A stretch of DNA of 64,000 nucleotides from Anaerobaca lacustris (GCF_030012215.1 NZ_JASCXX010000006.1:62001-126000); one strand, 5' to 3'. Positions 1-9,478 are shown, numbered from the stretch's first letter. Notes: generated from the sequence alone by a model not told the origin. Made by a program: numbers and translations.

Positions 1-90
1 CAGCACTTTCACCCTGCATCTACCCCAGTGAAACGGTTCTGACCGACAATCATTGACGGCTCGGTCTCCGAGCACTACTCTTGTCTCCTG

Positions 91-144
91 TTAACACGAT
101 CCTAACGTGAAATTGATCTGCGCCTAACAATTCACGACTACGAC
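91..144 (+). promoter_or_regulatory. Pho-box-like direct repeats upstream of the porin
   Basis: TTAAC at 91-95, CTAAC at 102-106, a degenerate TTGAT at 113-117 and CTAAC at 124-128 lie on an exact 11-bp step. The sequence TAACACGATcCTAAC is shared, with one base changed, with the region before pstS. A possible -10 (TACGAC, 139-144) begins 10 bp after the last unit, the spacing expected when a PhoB/PhoP-type activator replaces the -35. The 11-bp periodicity is typical of Pho boxes in other bacteria; assignment to a Pho regulator here is inference. Confidence 0.6.
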
Positions 145-227
145 GTGGCACCAAGCTTCGGTTGAGGCGTTTCAGGATCGGCCTGATCGCGCCATGAGCA
201 TCCGAAGATCTGTACGGAGACGCTGAG

Positions 228-1595
228 ATGGGTATGGGAACATGGAGCATCTGTGGCAGCATTGCCGGGGGATTGTTGTTGACGTTCGGCTGGGCGACGG
301 TCTGCGGCGCCGACGAACTGGGCGACCTCAAACAGCAGCTTGAAGACCAGAAAACGCGGTCGGCTGAGCTTGAGGATCGGATCAACCAGCTCGAAGCCCG
401 GCAGAAACTCAAGGAACGGGCGATGGGCGAGGAAATCGCCGCCTTGAAGGACTCCCACGTTGAGAAATCACCTACGGATCTACAGGCGTATTGGAGGGAT
501 GGGCTTCGATTCAAGACGGCCGATGATATGTTCCAGTTGCGGATCGGCGGGCGCATGATGTTCGACTGGCTCTGGATCAGCGAAGACGACGACATCAAGG
601 CCGCCATTGGCGATCAGGAAGACGGTGTCGGGTTCCGGCGGGTGCGCTTCTATATGGCCGGCAGCATCTACGAGAACGTGGACTACATGCTGCAGCTCGA
701 TTTTGCCGGCGGGGCCACCGCTCTCAGGGATGCCTACATCGGCCTGACGGATTTCCCGGTAGGCAAGCTGCGTATGGGCCAGTTCAAGGAGCCCTTCAGC
801 CTGGAAGAGTTGACCAGCAGCAACTACATGACGTTCGTCGAGAGGGCGCTGCCCAACACGTTCTCTCCCAGCCGCAACGTTGGTTTCATGCTGCATGACG
901 CCGCTTTGGAGAACCGCATGACCTGGGCCGCCGGGCTGTTCCGCGACACCGACGATACCGGCCTGGCCATAGACGACGGCGGCTACAACCTTACGGGTCG
1001 CATCACCGGCCTGCCCTGGTACAACAACAAAGGCGAATCGTTGATACACCTCGGCGCCGCCTACAGCCACAGAAACCCGGATGAGACGCTGCGCTATCGC
1101 GCCCGCCCGGAAACGCCTCTGACGGACCGCTTCGTCGACACGGGCGCCATCCCTACTGATCGAGCGAATCTGCTCGGGCTGGAGGCCGCCTGGCTGGCCG
1201 GGCCGCTCTCCATCCAGGGCGAATACATCCGCGCGAACGTGGACCGAAGCGGGGCCTCCGACGTCGATTTCAGTGCGTATTACGCACAGGCCAGCTACCT
1301 TCTGACCGGCGAACGCCGTTCCTACAGCACCTCCTCCGGCACGTTCGGTCTGGTCAGGCCGAAGAAGAACTTCCGTTTCGGCGGCGGTCCCGGTGCCTGG
1401 GAGCTCAAGGCCCGCTACTCCGGCATCGATCTGAACCACAAGGACATCCGCGGCGGAGAGCTGGACAACTTCAGCGCCGGGGTGAACTGGTACCTCAACC
1501 CCAACATGCGGATCATGTGGGACTACATTCGTGCCGATCTCGACGATGTGGGGCAAGCCGATGTCCTGCTGATGCGGCTGCACGCCTTTTTCTGA
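228..1595 (+). CDS. Phosphate-selective-type outer-membrane porin (OprO/OprP family)
   Basis: A 455-residue protein. It has an N-terminal signal sequence (hydrophobic about 8-28, ending near CGA), a short heptad-rich coiled coil (about 32-75) of the kind that trimerises or tethers porins in planctomycetes, then a beta-barrel region with alternating aromatic strands ending in phenylalanine, the usual outer-membrane assembly signal. Family members are anion or phosphate channels in the outer membrane. A ribosome site GGAGA lies 7 bases before the ATG. The gene directly precedes the pst operon and shares its upstream repeat element, which supports a phosphate-starvation role. True substrate specificity cannot be read from the sequence. 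Confidence 0.88.
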   Translation: MGMGTWSICGSIAGGLLLTFGWATVCGADELGDLKQQLEDQKTRSAELEDRINQLEARQKLKERAMGEEIAALKDSHVEKSPTDLQAYWRDGLRFKTADDMFQLRIGGRMMFDWLWISEDDDIKAAIGDQEDGVGFRRVRFYMAGSIYENVDYMLQLDFAGGATALRDAYIGLTDFPVGKLRMGQFKEPFSLEELTSSNYMTFVERALPNTFSPSRNVGFMLHDAALENRMTWAAGLFRDTDDTGLAIDDGGYNLTGRITGLPWYNNKGESLIHLGAAYSHRNPDETLRYRARPETPLTDRFVDTGAIPTDRANLLGLEAAWLAGPLSIQGEYIRANVDRSGASDVDFSAYYAQASYLLTGERRSYSTSSGTFGLVRPKKNFRFGGGPGAWELKARYSGIDLNHKDIRGGELDNFSAGVNWYLNPNMRIMWDYIRADLDDVGQADVLLMRLHAFF

Positions 1596-1620
1596 GTGGT
1601 CTTCCGTTGCTCATGGGATA

Positions 1621-1663
1621 TTAACTGCGGTCTAACACGATGCTAACATTCTCTGCGTACAAA
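1621..1663 (+). promoter_or_regulatory. Pho-box-like direct repeats and -10 upstream of pstS
   Basis: TTAAC at 1621-1625, CTAAC at 1632-1636 and CTAAC at 1643-1647 are spaced by exactly 11 bp; CTCAT at 1610-1614 may be a degenerate fourth unit. A TACAAA -10 candidate (1658-1663) starts 10 bp after the last unit, as it does before the porin. Together the two sites suggest co-regulation by phosphate starvation. Confidence 0.65.
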
Positions 1664-1689
1664 GGGCAAAAAGTAAAGGAGATCAATGT

Positions 1690-2508
1690 ATGCAGAAGAT
1701 GCTGATAAGTGCCCTGTTGTTTTCCCTGTTGGTCGGTGGCTCGGTTCAGGCGCAGACCCTTCAGATCGAGGGCTCGACGACTGTCGGGCCGATCGCGGAT
1801 GCTTTCGCCGAGTACTTCAAGCGGGTCTATCCCGACCTCAACATCACCGTCAAGAAGACCGGCAGCGGCGACGGGGCGGCGGCCCTCGCCGATGGGCGTT
1901 GTGACATCGCGACGATGAGCCGGTTCATGAAGGACAAGGAGTTCAAGGACGCGGTGGGCAACGGGGTCTATCCGGTCGCCCACGTCGTGGCGATGGACGG
2001 CGTCTGCGTGGTGGTCCATCCGTCCAATCCGGTCGGCGCCCTGACGACGGCCCAGATCCGCGACATCTACGCCGGCAAGATCACCAACTGGAGCCAGGTC
2101 GGCGGGCCGAGCATGCCGATCGTTGTGATCAGCCGCGACACCTCGTCGGGGACCTACGAGACGTTCGACGAAATCGTGATGGCCAAGCAGCCGATGGGGC
2201 CGGGCGTCGAGTACGTCAATGCGAATCCGCAGGCCCACGCGAGAGTCAAGACGACCCAGGGAGCCATCGGCTACGTCGGCATCGGCTTTCTCGACAGAGA
2301 GGTCAAGGCGATCATGGTCGACCAGGTCGCGCCGAACCGGCAGACCATCGCCAGCGGCGTATACCCGGTGGCCCGGCCGCTGTTCCTGTTCACCAACGGC
2401 TATCCCAAGCTCGGTTCGATGGTTCACAGATTCTGTGCCTTCTATCTGACGGAGAAGGGACAGGAACTGGTTGAGGCCAAAGGCTTCGTGCCGTTGACCG
2501 CCTACTGA
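1690..2508 (+). CDS. pstS: Phosphate ABC transporter substrate-binding protein PstS
   Basis: A 272-residue periplasmic phosphate-binding protein. A signal peptide (about 1-22, cleavage near VQA-Q) is followed by the PstS-like fold: the GSTTV phosphate loop near 30, SGDGAAAL near 60 and SRDTSSGTYE near 150, all typical anion-contacting loops. Two ATGs compete at 1686 and 1690; only 1690 gives PstS, and it has GGAG 8 bases upstream. It is the first gene of pstSCAB-phoU, with pstC starting 22 bp after its stop. It delivers phosphate to the PstCA channel. Confidence 0.96.
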   Translation: MQKMLISALLFSLLVGGSVQAQTLQIEGSTTVGPIADAFAEYFKRVYPDLNITVKKTGSGDGAAALADGRCDIATMSRFMKDKEFKDAVGNGVYPVAHVVAMDGVCVVVHPSNPVGALTTAQIRDIYAGKITNWSQVGGPSMPIVVISRDTSSGTYETFDEIVMAKQPMGPGVEYVNANPQAHARVKTTQGAIGYVGIGFLDREVKAIMVDQVAPNRQTIASGVYPVARPLFLFTNGYPKLGSMVHRFCAFYLTEKGQELVEAKGFVPLTAY

Positions 2509-2530
2509 GCCAAGCAGAAGAGAGGTTCGG

Positions 2531-3505
2531 ATGGAGAGCAGAGGCCTGACTTTGACACTGGGGCCGTCGGACGACCGACGTCGGCCCCTGGCGCTGACCC
2601 CCCGTGAAGACCTCCTCGGCTTCATCGGGTCGTATCTGGGCCGGGCCGTGCTCTTTCTCATCACGGGCACGTCTGTTCTCGCCGTCCTGCTGATTCTGCT
2701 CTTCGTCATCCTGCGGTCGGTTCCGTTCCTTCGCGACTTTGGCGTCGGGGAGTTCCTCACAAGTCGGGCGTGGCGTCCGACGGCCGACGAGCCGGTCTTC
2801 GGCGCCTTGACGCTGATCGTCGGTTCGCTGTACGTTTCGATTGCGGCTCTGCTGTTCGCGGTGCCCGTGGGAATCCTCGCGGCGGTCTTCCTCAGCGACA
2901 TCGTCTCCTGGAAGATTCGCAACGTCGCCAAGCCCGTCGTGGAGATCCTCGCGGCGATCCCCTCGGTGGCCTACGGTTTCTTCGCCGTGCTCGTGCTGGC
3001 CCCGTGGATGCAGAGGCGGTTCGGCTTCTCGACGGGGACCAACGCGCTGAATGCGTCGGTGATCCTGGCGATCATGGCGCTGCCGACCATCATCAGCGTC
3101 GCCGAGGATGCGATCTCCGCACTGGGCCGGGAGCTTCGCGAGGCGTCGTACAGTCTGGGGGCCACGCGTCTGGAAACGATGACGAAGGTCGTGATTCCCG
3201 CGGCCCACAGCGGCATCATCGCCGCCGTGGTCCTCGGCATGATGCGGGCCATCGGTGAGACGATGGTGGTTTGGATGGCCTCGGGCAACGCCACGCAGAT
3301 TCCACATCCGTGGTGGGACCTGTCGCAGTCGATCCGAACGATGACGGCCACCATCGCCGGTGAGATGGGCGAGGCGCCGGAAGGTGGGGCCCACCGAAGC
3401 GCCTTGTTTGCCGTCGGTGTGGTGCTTCTGCTGATGACGTTCGTGTTGAATATCGTCAGTGAGTATTTCCTCTCTCGGGCCAAGAAAGCGGCGGGGAAGA
3501 GCTAA
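2531..3505 (+). CDS. pstC: Phosphate ABC transporter permease PstC
   Basis: A 324-residue inner-membrane permease. A cytoplasmic N-terminus of about 40 residues is followed by six predicted membrane segments; the EAA-type coupling loop reads ELREASYSLGATR (about 200-213) and is followed by IGETM, as in PstC/PstA. It pairs with PstA to form the phosphate channel driven by PstB. Its TAA stop directly abuts the pstA ATG, indicating translational coupling. Confidence 0.95.
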   Translation: MESRGLTLTLGPSDDRRRPLALTPREDLLGFIGSYLGRAVLFLITGTSVLAVLLILLFVILRSVPFLRDFGVGEFLTSRAWRPTADEPVFGALTLIVGSLYVSIAALLFAVPVGILAAVFLSDIVSWKIRNVAKPVVEILAAIPSVAYGFFAVLVLAPWMQRRFGFSTGTNALNASVILAIMALPTIISVAEDAISALGRELREASYSLGATRLETMTKVVIPAAHSGIIAAVVLGMMRAIGETMVVWMASGNATQIPHPWWDLSQSIRTMTATIAGEMGEAPEGGAHRSALFAVGVVLLLMTFVLNIVSEYFLSRAKKAAGKS

Positions 3506-5149
3506 ATGAATCTCGGCGTCCGACGCAGTCTCGATCGTCTCTTCACCGGCCTGACCGGCGCGTCCATCGTATTGCTGATGCTGGTCCTGATCGCGGTCCT
3601 GGGCCCCATGATCTATCGGGGCAGCGGGGCGGTGTTGTTCGGCGGGACCGTCGAGTTCCGCAAGATGCAGCGGGACCTGTTCAATCGCGCGGACCGAGAC
3701 GCTTTGGCGGCCGAGATTGCCGAGACCGACGAAGTCCGCCAGGTCGTCCACGAGATGGTCGACCGGTTCAAGAAAGGGATCGACATCGCCGCGATGTCGT
3801 CGCAGGCGCGGGAGATCAACCGGGAATACGGCAGGGAGCTGCGCTACAGAGACGCGACGCCCGAGGAATACACCGAGTCCAGAGAGGTGGCTCGGGCCAT
3901 TCGAGACAAGCTCGAAGAGGCGTTTGGCAGCCAGGATATCGAACTGATCCGCAAGAACATCGCAGAGGTGCTGGCCCACAAGGACGAGCCGAGATTCAAG
4001 GGTACGGTGGCGGAGCGATACTTCACCCTGGCGACCGACTTTCTGGACGCGGCCGAGCACATCGACCTGAGCCGCTATCACGACTACCTCGTTGCGCTCG
4101 ATGAGGTGGAGGTCATTCTCTTCGGGTCCATCGAGCATCCGGGTCTGCTGGGACCCCGCCCGAACCAGCCAGCCAGACCGTTGGCGATGACATCGTACGG
4201 GGCGACGCGATGGGACCAGGCCCAATCGCTGCTGGACCGGCTGGTCTGGGCCGAGAAGTGGGTCGAAAAGGAGCCGGGTCAGCCGCTGGTCAAAGAGCGA
4301 AGCCCGAGGGCCGAGCTGTTTCACGGTACTGCGCTGGAGCCCCTGTTCACCTACGTTCCCGAGCAGCTCGACGAGATGCTCCGGCCGCGATTCACGGTGT
4401 ACTGGCAGTTCTTCATCGACGACAATTTCGACAGCCACTACTTCGGCGGCGTCGGTCCGGAGATCATCGGAACCCTGCTGATCACCGTGGTGGGCATGTT
4501 GTTCGTGGTGCCTCTGGGGGTGATCTCAGCGGCGTATCTCGTCGAGTGTGCATCGGACGGCCCGGTCATGCGGATTCTCCGTATGTCGATCAACACGCTG
4601 GCCGGCGTGCCCAGCATCGTGTTCGGGCTCTTCGGCCTGGCCTTCTTCGTGCTCTTTCTGTTTCCACGACTGGGTTTCGAGCCCAAACCGTGCATTCTGG
4701 CGGCGTCCCTGACGCTGGCCGTCCTGACGCTGCCGGTGATGATTCGCGCCAGTGAAGAGGCCATCCGTACTGTGCCCCGGTCGTACAAGGAAGGTTCGCT
4801 GGCGCTGGGCGCCAGTCGGTTCCGCACGTTCGTTACGGTGACCTTCCCGGCGGCCCTGCCGGGGATTCTCACCGGGGTGATCCTGAGCCTCAGCCGGATT
4901 GCCGGAGAGACCGCCCCGATCCTTTTCACCGGCGCCGTATCGATGGGGCCCGTGCCCAAGTCGATCTTCGACCCGACCCGCACGTTGTCCTATGGCAGTT
5001 ACGATATGGCCGTGGGAGATCGCCTCGCCATGATGGTGCCGCACAATCAATACGGCATGGTGGTCACGCTCATCACGCTCATTCTGATCCTCAACGCCGT
5101 GGCCATCGTACTGCGTTCGAGGGTCTTCAAGAAACTCAAAGGACATTGA
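3506..5149 (+). CDS. pstA: Phosphate ABC transporter permease PstA with a large insertion
   Basis: A 547-residue permease, nearly twice the usual PstA length of about 280-300. The first membrane segment (about 16-38) is followed by a hydrophilic, mostly helical and charged region (about 45-305), then the conserved permease core ([37 protein letters not shown] coupling loop, [13 protein letters not shown]). The insertion should be periplasmic from the topology. The reading frame is open throughout, so the insertion is part of the protein. It starts at the base after the pstC stop, with GGGAAGAG just upstream inside pstC. Confidence 0.94.
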   Translation: MNLGVRRSLDRLFTGLTGASIVLLMLVLIAVLGPMIYRGSGAVLFGGTVEFRKMQRDLFNRADRDALAAEIAETDEVRQVVHEMVDRFKKGIDIAAMSSQAREINREYGRELRYRDATPEEYTESREVARAIRDKLEEAFGSQDIELIRKNIAEVLAHKDEPRFKGTVAERYFTLATDFLDAAEHIDLSRYHDYLVALDEVEVILFGSIEHPGLLGPRPNQPARPLAMTSYGATRWDQAQSLLDRLVWAEKWVEKEPGQPLVKERSPRAELFHGTALEPLFTYVPEQLDEMLRPRFTVYWQFFIDDNFDSHYFGGVGPEIIGTLLITVVGMLFVVPLGVISAAYLVECASDGPVMRILRMSINTLAGVPSIVFGLFGLAFFVLFLFPRLGFEPKPCILAASLTLAVLTLPVMIRASEEAIRTVPRSYKEGSLALGASRFRTFVTVTFPAALPGILTGVILSLSRIAGETAPILFTGAVSMGPVPKSIFDPTRTLSYGSYDMAVGDRLAMMVPHNQYGMVVTLITLILILNAVAIVLRSRVFKKLKGH

Positions 5150-5184
5150 CCGGCTGTGGTATACCGCCGAGAGGTGACTGTCTG

Positions 5185-6069
5185 ATGCCGGAAAAGGAGA
5201 AGCCAATGCCAACGACCGCCGCCAGCAGCGAAGCGACGAGATCGGACGCCAGGATGAGGGTAACCTTCGCCAATCGGCCTGTGCCCGAATCGAAGACGCC
5301 GGCCGCCGAGTGTTCCTGCCCGGTGATCCGGTCCAACGGCTTCTCCCTGTACTACGGCGCCAAGATAGGTGTCAAAGACATCACGATGGAGATCTATCCG
5401 TGCAGCGTTACGTCGATCATCGGTCCCAGCGGCTGCGGCAAGAGCACGTTCCTGCGCAGCATCAATCGGATGAACGATCTGATCCCGCACGTGCGGGCCG
5501 AGGGTCTGCTCGAAGTGGACGGGCAGAACGTCTACGACAAGCGCACCAATCTGGTCAATCTGCGCCAGCAGGTGGGCATGGTGTTCCAGAAGCCCAACCC
5601 GTTTCCCAAGAGCATCTTCGACAATGTTGCCTACGGCCCTCGCCTTCAGGGGGTCAAGCGCAAGGATGCGCTGCAGCACGTCGTCGAGCAGAGCCTCAAG
5701 GCCGCTGCGATCTGGGATGAGGTGAAGGACGATTTGCGAAAGTCGGCCTTGGCGCTTTCCGGCGGACAACAGCAGCGCCTGTGCATCGCCCGCGCGCTGG
5801 CGACGCGTCCGAGAGTGCTGCTGATGGACGAGCCGTGCTCGGCCCTGGACCCCATTGCCACCGGGCGGATCGAGGACCTGATCGGCCAACTCCAGAGCAC
5901 CTATACGATCGTGATCGTGACGCACAACATGCAGCAGGCGGCCCGCGTCAGCGAGCGGGCGGCGTTCTTCTGCCTGGGCGAGTTGATCGAATACGATCGG
6001 ACCGAAAAGATCTTCAGCAACCCGGAAATGAAACAAACCGAGGACTACGTCACCGGACGATTCGGATAA
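5185..6069 (+). CDS. pstB: Phosphate ABC transporter ATP-binding protein PstB
   Basis: The cytoplasmic ATPase of the phosphate importer, 294 residues from this start. Walker A GPSGCGKS (about 80-87), PstB-specific INRMNDL, Q-loop [17 protein letters not shown], signature LSGGQQQR, Walker [13 protein letters not shown] and switch H in VTHNMQQA are all present. ATG 5185 has GAGGTG 8 bases upstream; an alternative ATG at 5206 also has AAGGAGA, so the first seven residues are uncertain. The first 40 residues are a nonconserved extension. It lies 35 bp after pstA in the same operon. Confidence 0.95.
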   Translation: MPEKEKPMPTTAASSEATRSDARMRVTFANRPVPESKTPAAECSCPVIRSNGFSLYYGAKIGVKDITMEIYPCSVTSIIGPSGCGKSTFLRSINRMNDLIPHVRAEGLLEVDGQNVYDKRTNLVNLRQQVGMVFQKPNPFPKSIFDNVAYGPRLQGVKRKDALQHVVEQSLKAAAIWDEVKDDLRKSALALSGGQQQRLCIARALATRPRVLLMDEPCSALDPIATGRIEDLIGQLQSTYTIVIVTHNMQQAARVSERAAFFCLGELIEYDRTEKIFSNPEMKQTEDYVTGRFG

Positions 6070-6116
6070 CAATGACATGCAAAGATCAACAATCAAGAAT
6101 CAAGAGTGAGGAGGTC

Positions 6117-6136
6117 ATCCCGATGTCCATCGGGAT
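6117..6136 (+). other. Hairpin in the pstB-phoU gap
   Basis: ATCCCGAT, loop GTCC, ATCGGGAT form a perfect 8-bp stem in the 126-bp gap between pstB and phoU. There is no U-tract immediately after it. It could be a processing or attenuation element that lowers phoU or protects the upstream message. The flanking ATCAA-rich sequence resembles the intergenic repeat near 56.3 kb. Confidence 0.35.
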
Positions 6137-6195
6137 TCCATCATTTTGCTTTTTGCGTTTTGCGCTTTGATTTATCCGAAAGGGAGCAGTTTCTT

Positions 6196-6849
6196 ATGCC
6201 TGCCCACTTGCTGCGAGATGTCGAGCTCCTCAAGAAGGAGATCCTGACGCTGGGGACGATGGCCGAGCAGGCCGTCCGCGAGGCGACGACCGCTGTCGAA
6301 ACGCGCGACGCCGCCCTGGCCAGGCGTATCATCGACAATGACTTCAAGCTCGACGAGATGGAGGTGCAGGTCGAGGAGAGCTGTCTGAAGATCCTGGCGC
6401 TGTATCAGCCCGTGGCGACCGACCTGCGGTTCATCATCGCGGCGCTGAAGATCAACAACGACCTGGAGCGGGTCGGCGACCTGGCGGTCAACGTCGCCGA
6501 GCGGGCGGCCTTCCTGGCTACGCAGCCGCCCGTCGATATCTCGTTCGATTTCGAGGCGATGGCCCGCAAGGCTCAGGCCATGCTCCAGAAGAGCCTCGAT
6601 GCGCTGGTCAACCTCCGCGCCGACTTGGCGCACGAGGTCTGCGCCGCCGACGACGAGGTCGATGCGATGAACCGCCAGATGTACCTGATCGTCAAGGACG
6701 CCATCCCCGTCCAGCCCCAGCACACCGAGTCGCTGATCCACATGTTCTCGGCGACGCGGCATCTCGAACGCATCGCCGACCACGCGACCAACATCGCCGA
6801 AGACGTCATCTATATGATCGAAGGCCGCATCATCCGCCACCGCCTGTAG
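6196..6849 (+). CDS. phoU: Phosphate signalling complex protein PhoU
   Basis: A 217-residue all-helical regulator made of two three-helix bundles, each carrying a metal-binding motif: NNDLERVGD (about 91-99) and RHLERIADHATNIAED (about 190-205). PhoU links the Pst transporter to the phosphate two-component system and restrains uptake. ATG 6196 has AGGGAG 9 bases upstream and gives the normal family length; a longer in-frame reading from 6106 runs through low-complexity intergenic sequence and is rejected. It is the last gene of the pst block. Confidence 0.95.
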   Translation: MPAHLLRDVELLKKEILTLGTMAEQAVREATTAVETRDAALARRIIDNDFKLDEMEVQVEESCLKILALYQPVATDLRFIIAALKINNDLERVGDLAVNVAERAAFLATQPPVDISFDFEAMARKAQAMLQKSLDALVNLRADLAHEVCAADDEVDAMNRQMYLIVKDAIPVQPQHTESLIHMFSATRHLERIADHATNIAEDVIYMIEGRIIRHRL

Positions 6850-6996
6850 GGCGAATCATCATTCGCCTCTACCTTTGTCGCCATGAGCGCAGCCGGGAGT
6901 TCGTAGTGGCGTCGTGAGACGCTACTGCCTGCGAATCGTATGCCCCTTCGGCAGGCTCTTACGGGCACACTACGAGCGACGGGGATGTGACCTGCT
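6850..6996. other. Intergenic region between convergent phoU and the pseudopilin operon
   Basis: These 147 bp separate two convergent genes. GGCGAAT-CATC-ATTCGCC (6850-6867) forms a 7-bp stem right after the phoU stop and is the best terminator candidate, although it lacks a clear U-tract. A second imperfect stem involves GGCGTC and GACGCTAC near 6910-6925. No coding sequence is evident. Confidence 0.4.
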
Positions 6997-7791
6997 TCAG
7001 TAGTCCTTGAATCCGCGCATCCACTGCGGCCAGTCGGCGGTCGTCACGCCGCCGGCTTTCGTCCAGGGCCCGGCGGTGTCGAATTGCCGATGCCACCTCA
7101 GTGTCCACAACTCCTTGAGACCCACCTTCCGCGCCGAGAAGTCCATGAACAGGAAGTTCACGGCGCCATTGTGCCGGTCGATACAGAACTGATTCATCTC
7201 GCTCGTCACATCGGCCCAGCCTCGATCGATTGGGACCGGGGCGGGCCAGTCCATCGGTTGCGGCCAGGCATCGTGCCAGATCGAATCGGCGAAGACCGGC
7301 ACACGGTGTGCATTCGGAATGTCCCTGGGAGATCTCCAAAACCACTCTGCCATGCGGTTTCCACGATTGGAGGTCATGTTGTTGGTCCAGGAGTTGATCC
7401 CGTAGCTGGAGACGTGAAGTTGTCTGTCACCACCGGGAAGGCGGATGGAGCGACTCCAGGCGATGAACGTGCCCGGATTGATGCCGGGTCCGCCCGCCCG
7501 CTTCGCTGTGGGGCAGAACAGCAGGGGCCACCGATCCTGATAATAGGGGCGTAGCGCATTCATCCATAATTCCGTCTCGCCCACTTGCCATCCGGGGTTG
7601 AAGTAGCCATCATGGTCGTCGATGTAGGATAGAAAGAACGATCCCCATTGCTGCAAGTGCGCCAGACACACGACCTCTTTCGCTCGTTTGCGACCCGTCT
7701 CGCCCGTCGCACCGAGACACGCGATTCCGATGGCGATACAGACAGCCAGCGCAAGCGCGTCGGCCTTGCGAATTTGTGAGGTTTCTGTCAT
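6997..7791 (-). CDS. Pseudopilin-like protein of the H-X9-DG type (third of three)
   Basis: A 264-residue protein with one N-terminal membrane helix (about 11-30) followed by GRKRAKEVVCLAHLQQWG, the helix continuation seen in planctomycete pseudopilin-like (DUF1559-type) proteins. The canonical GFTLIE cleavage motif is missing. RHNGAVNFLFMDF near the C-terminus matches H-X9-D but has F where family members have G. The last 40 residues (WTLRWHRQFDTAGPWTKAGG... to FKDY) are nearly identical in pattern to those of the protein at 8672-9478. It probably anchors a surface or periplasmic globular domain; function unknown. Last gene of a minus-strand operon. Confidence 0.85.
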   Translation of the reverse strand: MTETSQIRKADALALAVCIAIGIACLGATGETGRKRAKEVVCLAHLQQWGSFFLSYIDDHDGYFNPGWQVGETELWMNALRPYYQDRWPLLFCPTAKRAGGPGINPGTFIAWSRSIRLPGGDRQLHVSSYGINSWTNNMTSNRGNRMAEWFWRSPRDIPNAHRVPVFADSIWHDAWPQPMDWPAPVPIDRGWADVTSEMNQFCIDRHNGAVNFLFMDFSARKVGLKELWTLRWHRQFDTAGPWTKAGGVTTADWPQWMRGFKDY

Positions 7792-7807
7792 GGTCCTCTC
7801 CCTGGCG

Positions 7808-8641
7808 CTACTGCATCGGCTCGTATCCCAGACGTCCCCAGACCGCCCGCTGGAGCCGGTGCAGGTCTTCGAAGCCTTCGGCAGTCTGCGGAAGGCGGTT
7901 GTTGCTCACATGGCGTTGCTCGCTGAACCGGCCCCACTCGATGGTATCGATTCCTTTCCACTGCCAGTGTTCGGCGTGACCGTCGGCGAACGAGGCCGTC
8001 ATGCCGTCGTTGTGTCGGACCGGCGGATCGTCCCACCACGTTTCCTGACGGTAGTGGGTGTTGTAGCTGTCCGGCGTGATAAATCCCTCGTCGATGAAGA
8101 CCATGCGTTCGGCCGGTCCCGGCGAGAGGATCTCGCTGAGGTTCTGAATCCACACCACGGTGTCGCCGACTCGTACTCCCTGAGTCTTGCCTGCCACGAC
8201 AGTCGTTGTCCCAGTGCGGCTCAACCCGTTCATGCCGTCGACGATGGAATAGTTCAGCCTTTCGCCCGCATATCCACTTGGACAGCGATACAGATTCACT
8301 TGTCGGATGTAGGGCCAGAGCGCCCCTTCGCGAATCCCGTTGATCTGCTGGTCTTCGGGCAACTGGCCACCCGACTGGTAGTAGTTGGACCAACACTTGC
8401 CGACCCAAGGATTGCTCGCTGCCATGTAGATTCCGCCCGCCCCATTGACGAGGTTGCCGTCATGGTCGTCGGCGAACCGGCGCCAGGCCTGGGTGAGCTG
8501 CTTCAGATTGCTCAGGCAGACCGCCCGCTTGGCGCGCTCTCGGCCCTGGCGGCCAACGGCGCCGAGCGTCAGCAGAACGAGCGTGACGCAGATGGTCGCA
8601 ACGATGCAGTCGCTGACGGTGAACCCTCTTCGATGCCTCAT
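7808..8641 (-). CDS. Prepilin-like protein with GFTVSD leader and H-X9-DG motif (second of three)
   Basis: A 277-residue protein beginning MRHRRGFTVSD. A short basic leader then G/F-T-V-S resembles a type IV prepilin peptidase site, although the usual glutamate at mature position 5 is aspartate. A hydrophobic helix follows (about 11-31), then GRERAKRAVCLSNLKQLTQAW, the standard sequence of planctomycete pseudopilins. RHNDGMTASFADGHAEHW carries a full H-X9-DG motif. The ATG at 8641 is chosen because GGAGG lies 8 bases upstream. It starts 30 bp after the gene at 8672 ends and is 16 bp before the next gene. Confidence 0.88.
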   Translation of the reverse strand: MRHRRGFTVSDCIVATICVTLVLLTLGAVGRQGRERAKRAVCLSNLKQLTQAWRRFADDHDGNLVNGAGGIYMAASNPWVGKCWSNYYQSGGQLPEDQQINGIREGALWPYIRQVNLYRCPSGYAGERLNYSIVDGMNGLSRTGTTTVVAGKTQGVRVGDTVVWIQNLSEILSPGPAERMVFIDEGFITPDSYNTHYRQETWWDDPPVRHNDGMTASFADGHAEHWQWKGIDTIEWGRFSEQRHVSNNRLPQTAEGFEDLHRLQRAVWGRLGYEPMQ

Positions 8642-8671
8642 GTTCTGCCCTCCGGAAGTCCGCACAGCGGA

Positions 8672-9478
8672 TCAGTAGTCCTTGAAGTTGCGTATCCATT
8701 CGGGCCAGTCGGCGGTCGTTACACCGCCGGCCTTCGTCCAGGGCCCGGCGGTGTTGAAGGACTTGTGCCATTTGAGTGTCCACAACTCTTTCAGGCCCAC
8801 CTTCCGCACTGATCCGTCCAGGAACAAGCAGTTCACGGCGGCGTTGTGCCGATTGATGCAGCAACGAGCCATGTTGTTGCCCGACCAGGAGGCGAACTCG
8901 TTTGCGGCCGGCCCGTCCGTTTCCAGAGGCCACAGGTCGAAACGCAGAGCATCGACAAACAGTGGCACCTCGTCGGAATGGGGCACCGTGTCGAAATCTC
9001 GCCAACCTTCGCTGGCCCGCACGCCGCCCTCATAAGTGCCCCCCCAGGAGTCAACGGTATAACCATTAAGACCGTAGCTGCCCGCCATGCCCTCGGGTGC
9101 GTAATACGATCCTGCGCTGAGGCCCCAGGCAACGAAGACCGACGCCCTGTCGCGGATCTCCCCATTCTCGTCGAGTGAGGGCTTATCGGCCTCAGGACAG
9201 AGCCAGATTCTCGTCTTCCTATGGTCCAGATGCTCCGCATCCAGGTTGCTGATCCAATAGTATGCCGACCCGCCTTCTCCCGTGAAGAACTGGCCGTCAT
9301 TACGTTCGAGATAGTCCTGGAAGACCTCATGCCACTGGCGCAGGTTGTACTGACAGACGATTTCTCTCGCTCGTCGGCGCCCCGACGGCCCGATGGCCGA
9401 AAGGTTGCTCATCAGGACAATCACCGAGACGAGCAGGACCGCGACGTCGCTTCGATTGATCTGCCGAATGGTTCTCAT
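8672..9478 (-). CDS. Pseudopilin-like protein of the H-X9-DG type (first of three)
   Basis: A 268-residue protein with an N-terminal membrane helix (about 11-30), then GRRRAREIVCQYNLRQWHEVF. There is no prepilin GFTLIE site. RHNAAVNCLFLDGSVRKVG carries a full H-X9-DG motif, and the C-terminal 40 residues (WTLKWHKSFNTAGPWTKAGG... FKDY) match the paralogue at 6997-7791. WLCPEADKPS is the usual 'CP' segment of these proteins. It lies 48 bp downstream of the beta-propeller gene on the same strand, so the four probably share one transcript. Confidence 0.88.
   Translation of the reverse strand: MRTIRQINRSDVAVLLVSVIVLMSNLSAIGPSGRRRAREIVCQYNLRQWHEVFQDYLERNDGQFFTGEGGSAYYWISNLDAEHLDHRKTRIWLCPEADKPSLDENGEIRDRASVFVAWGLSAGSYYAPEGMAGSYGLNGYTVDSWGGTYEGGVRASEGWRDFDTVPHSDEVPLFVDALRFDLWPLETDGPAANEFASWSGNNMARCCINRHNAAVNCLFLDGSVRKVGLKELWTLKWHKSFNTAGPWTKAGGVTTADWPEWIRNFKDY

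Noticed and set aside
2390-4438. A 682-residue open frame on the minus strand opposite pstC and pstA
   Set aside because: It is antisense to two intact conserved genes, shows Arg/His/Asp-rich mirror composition typical of high-GC shadow frames, and has no domain or ribosome site.
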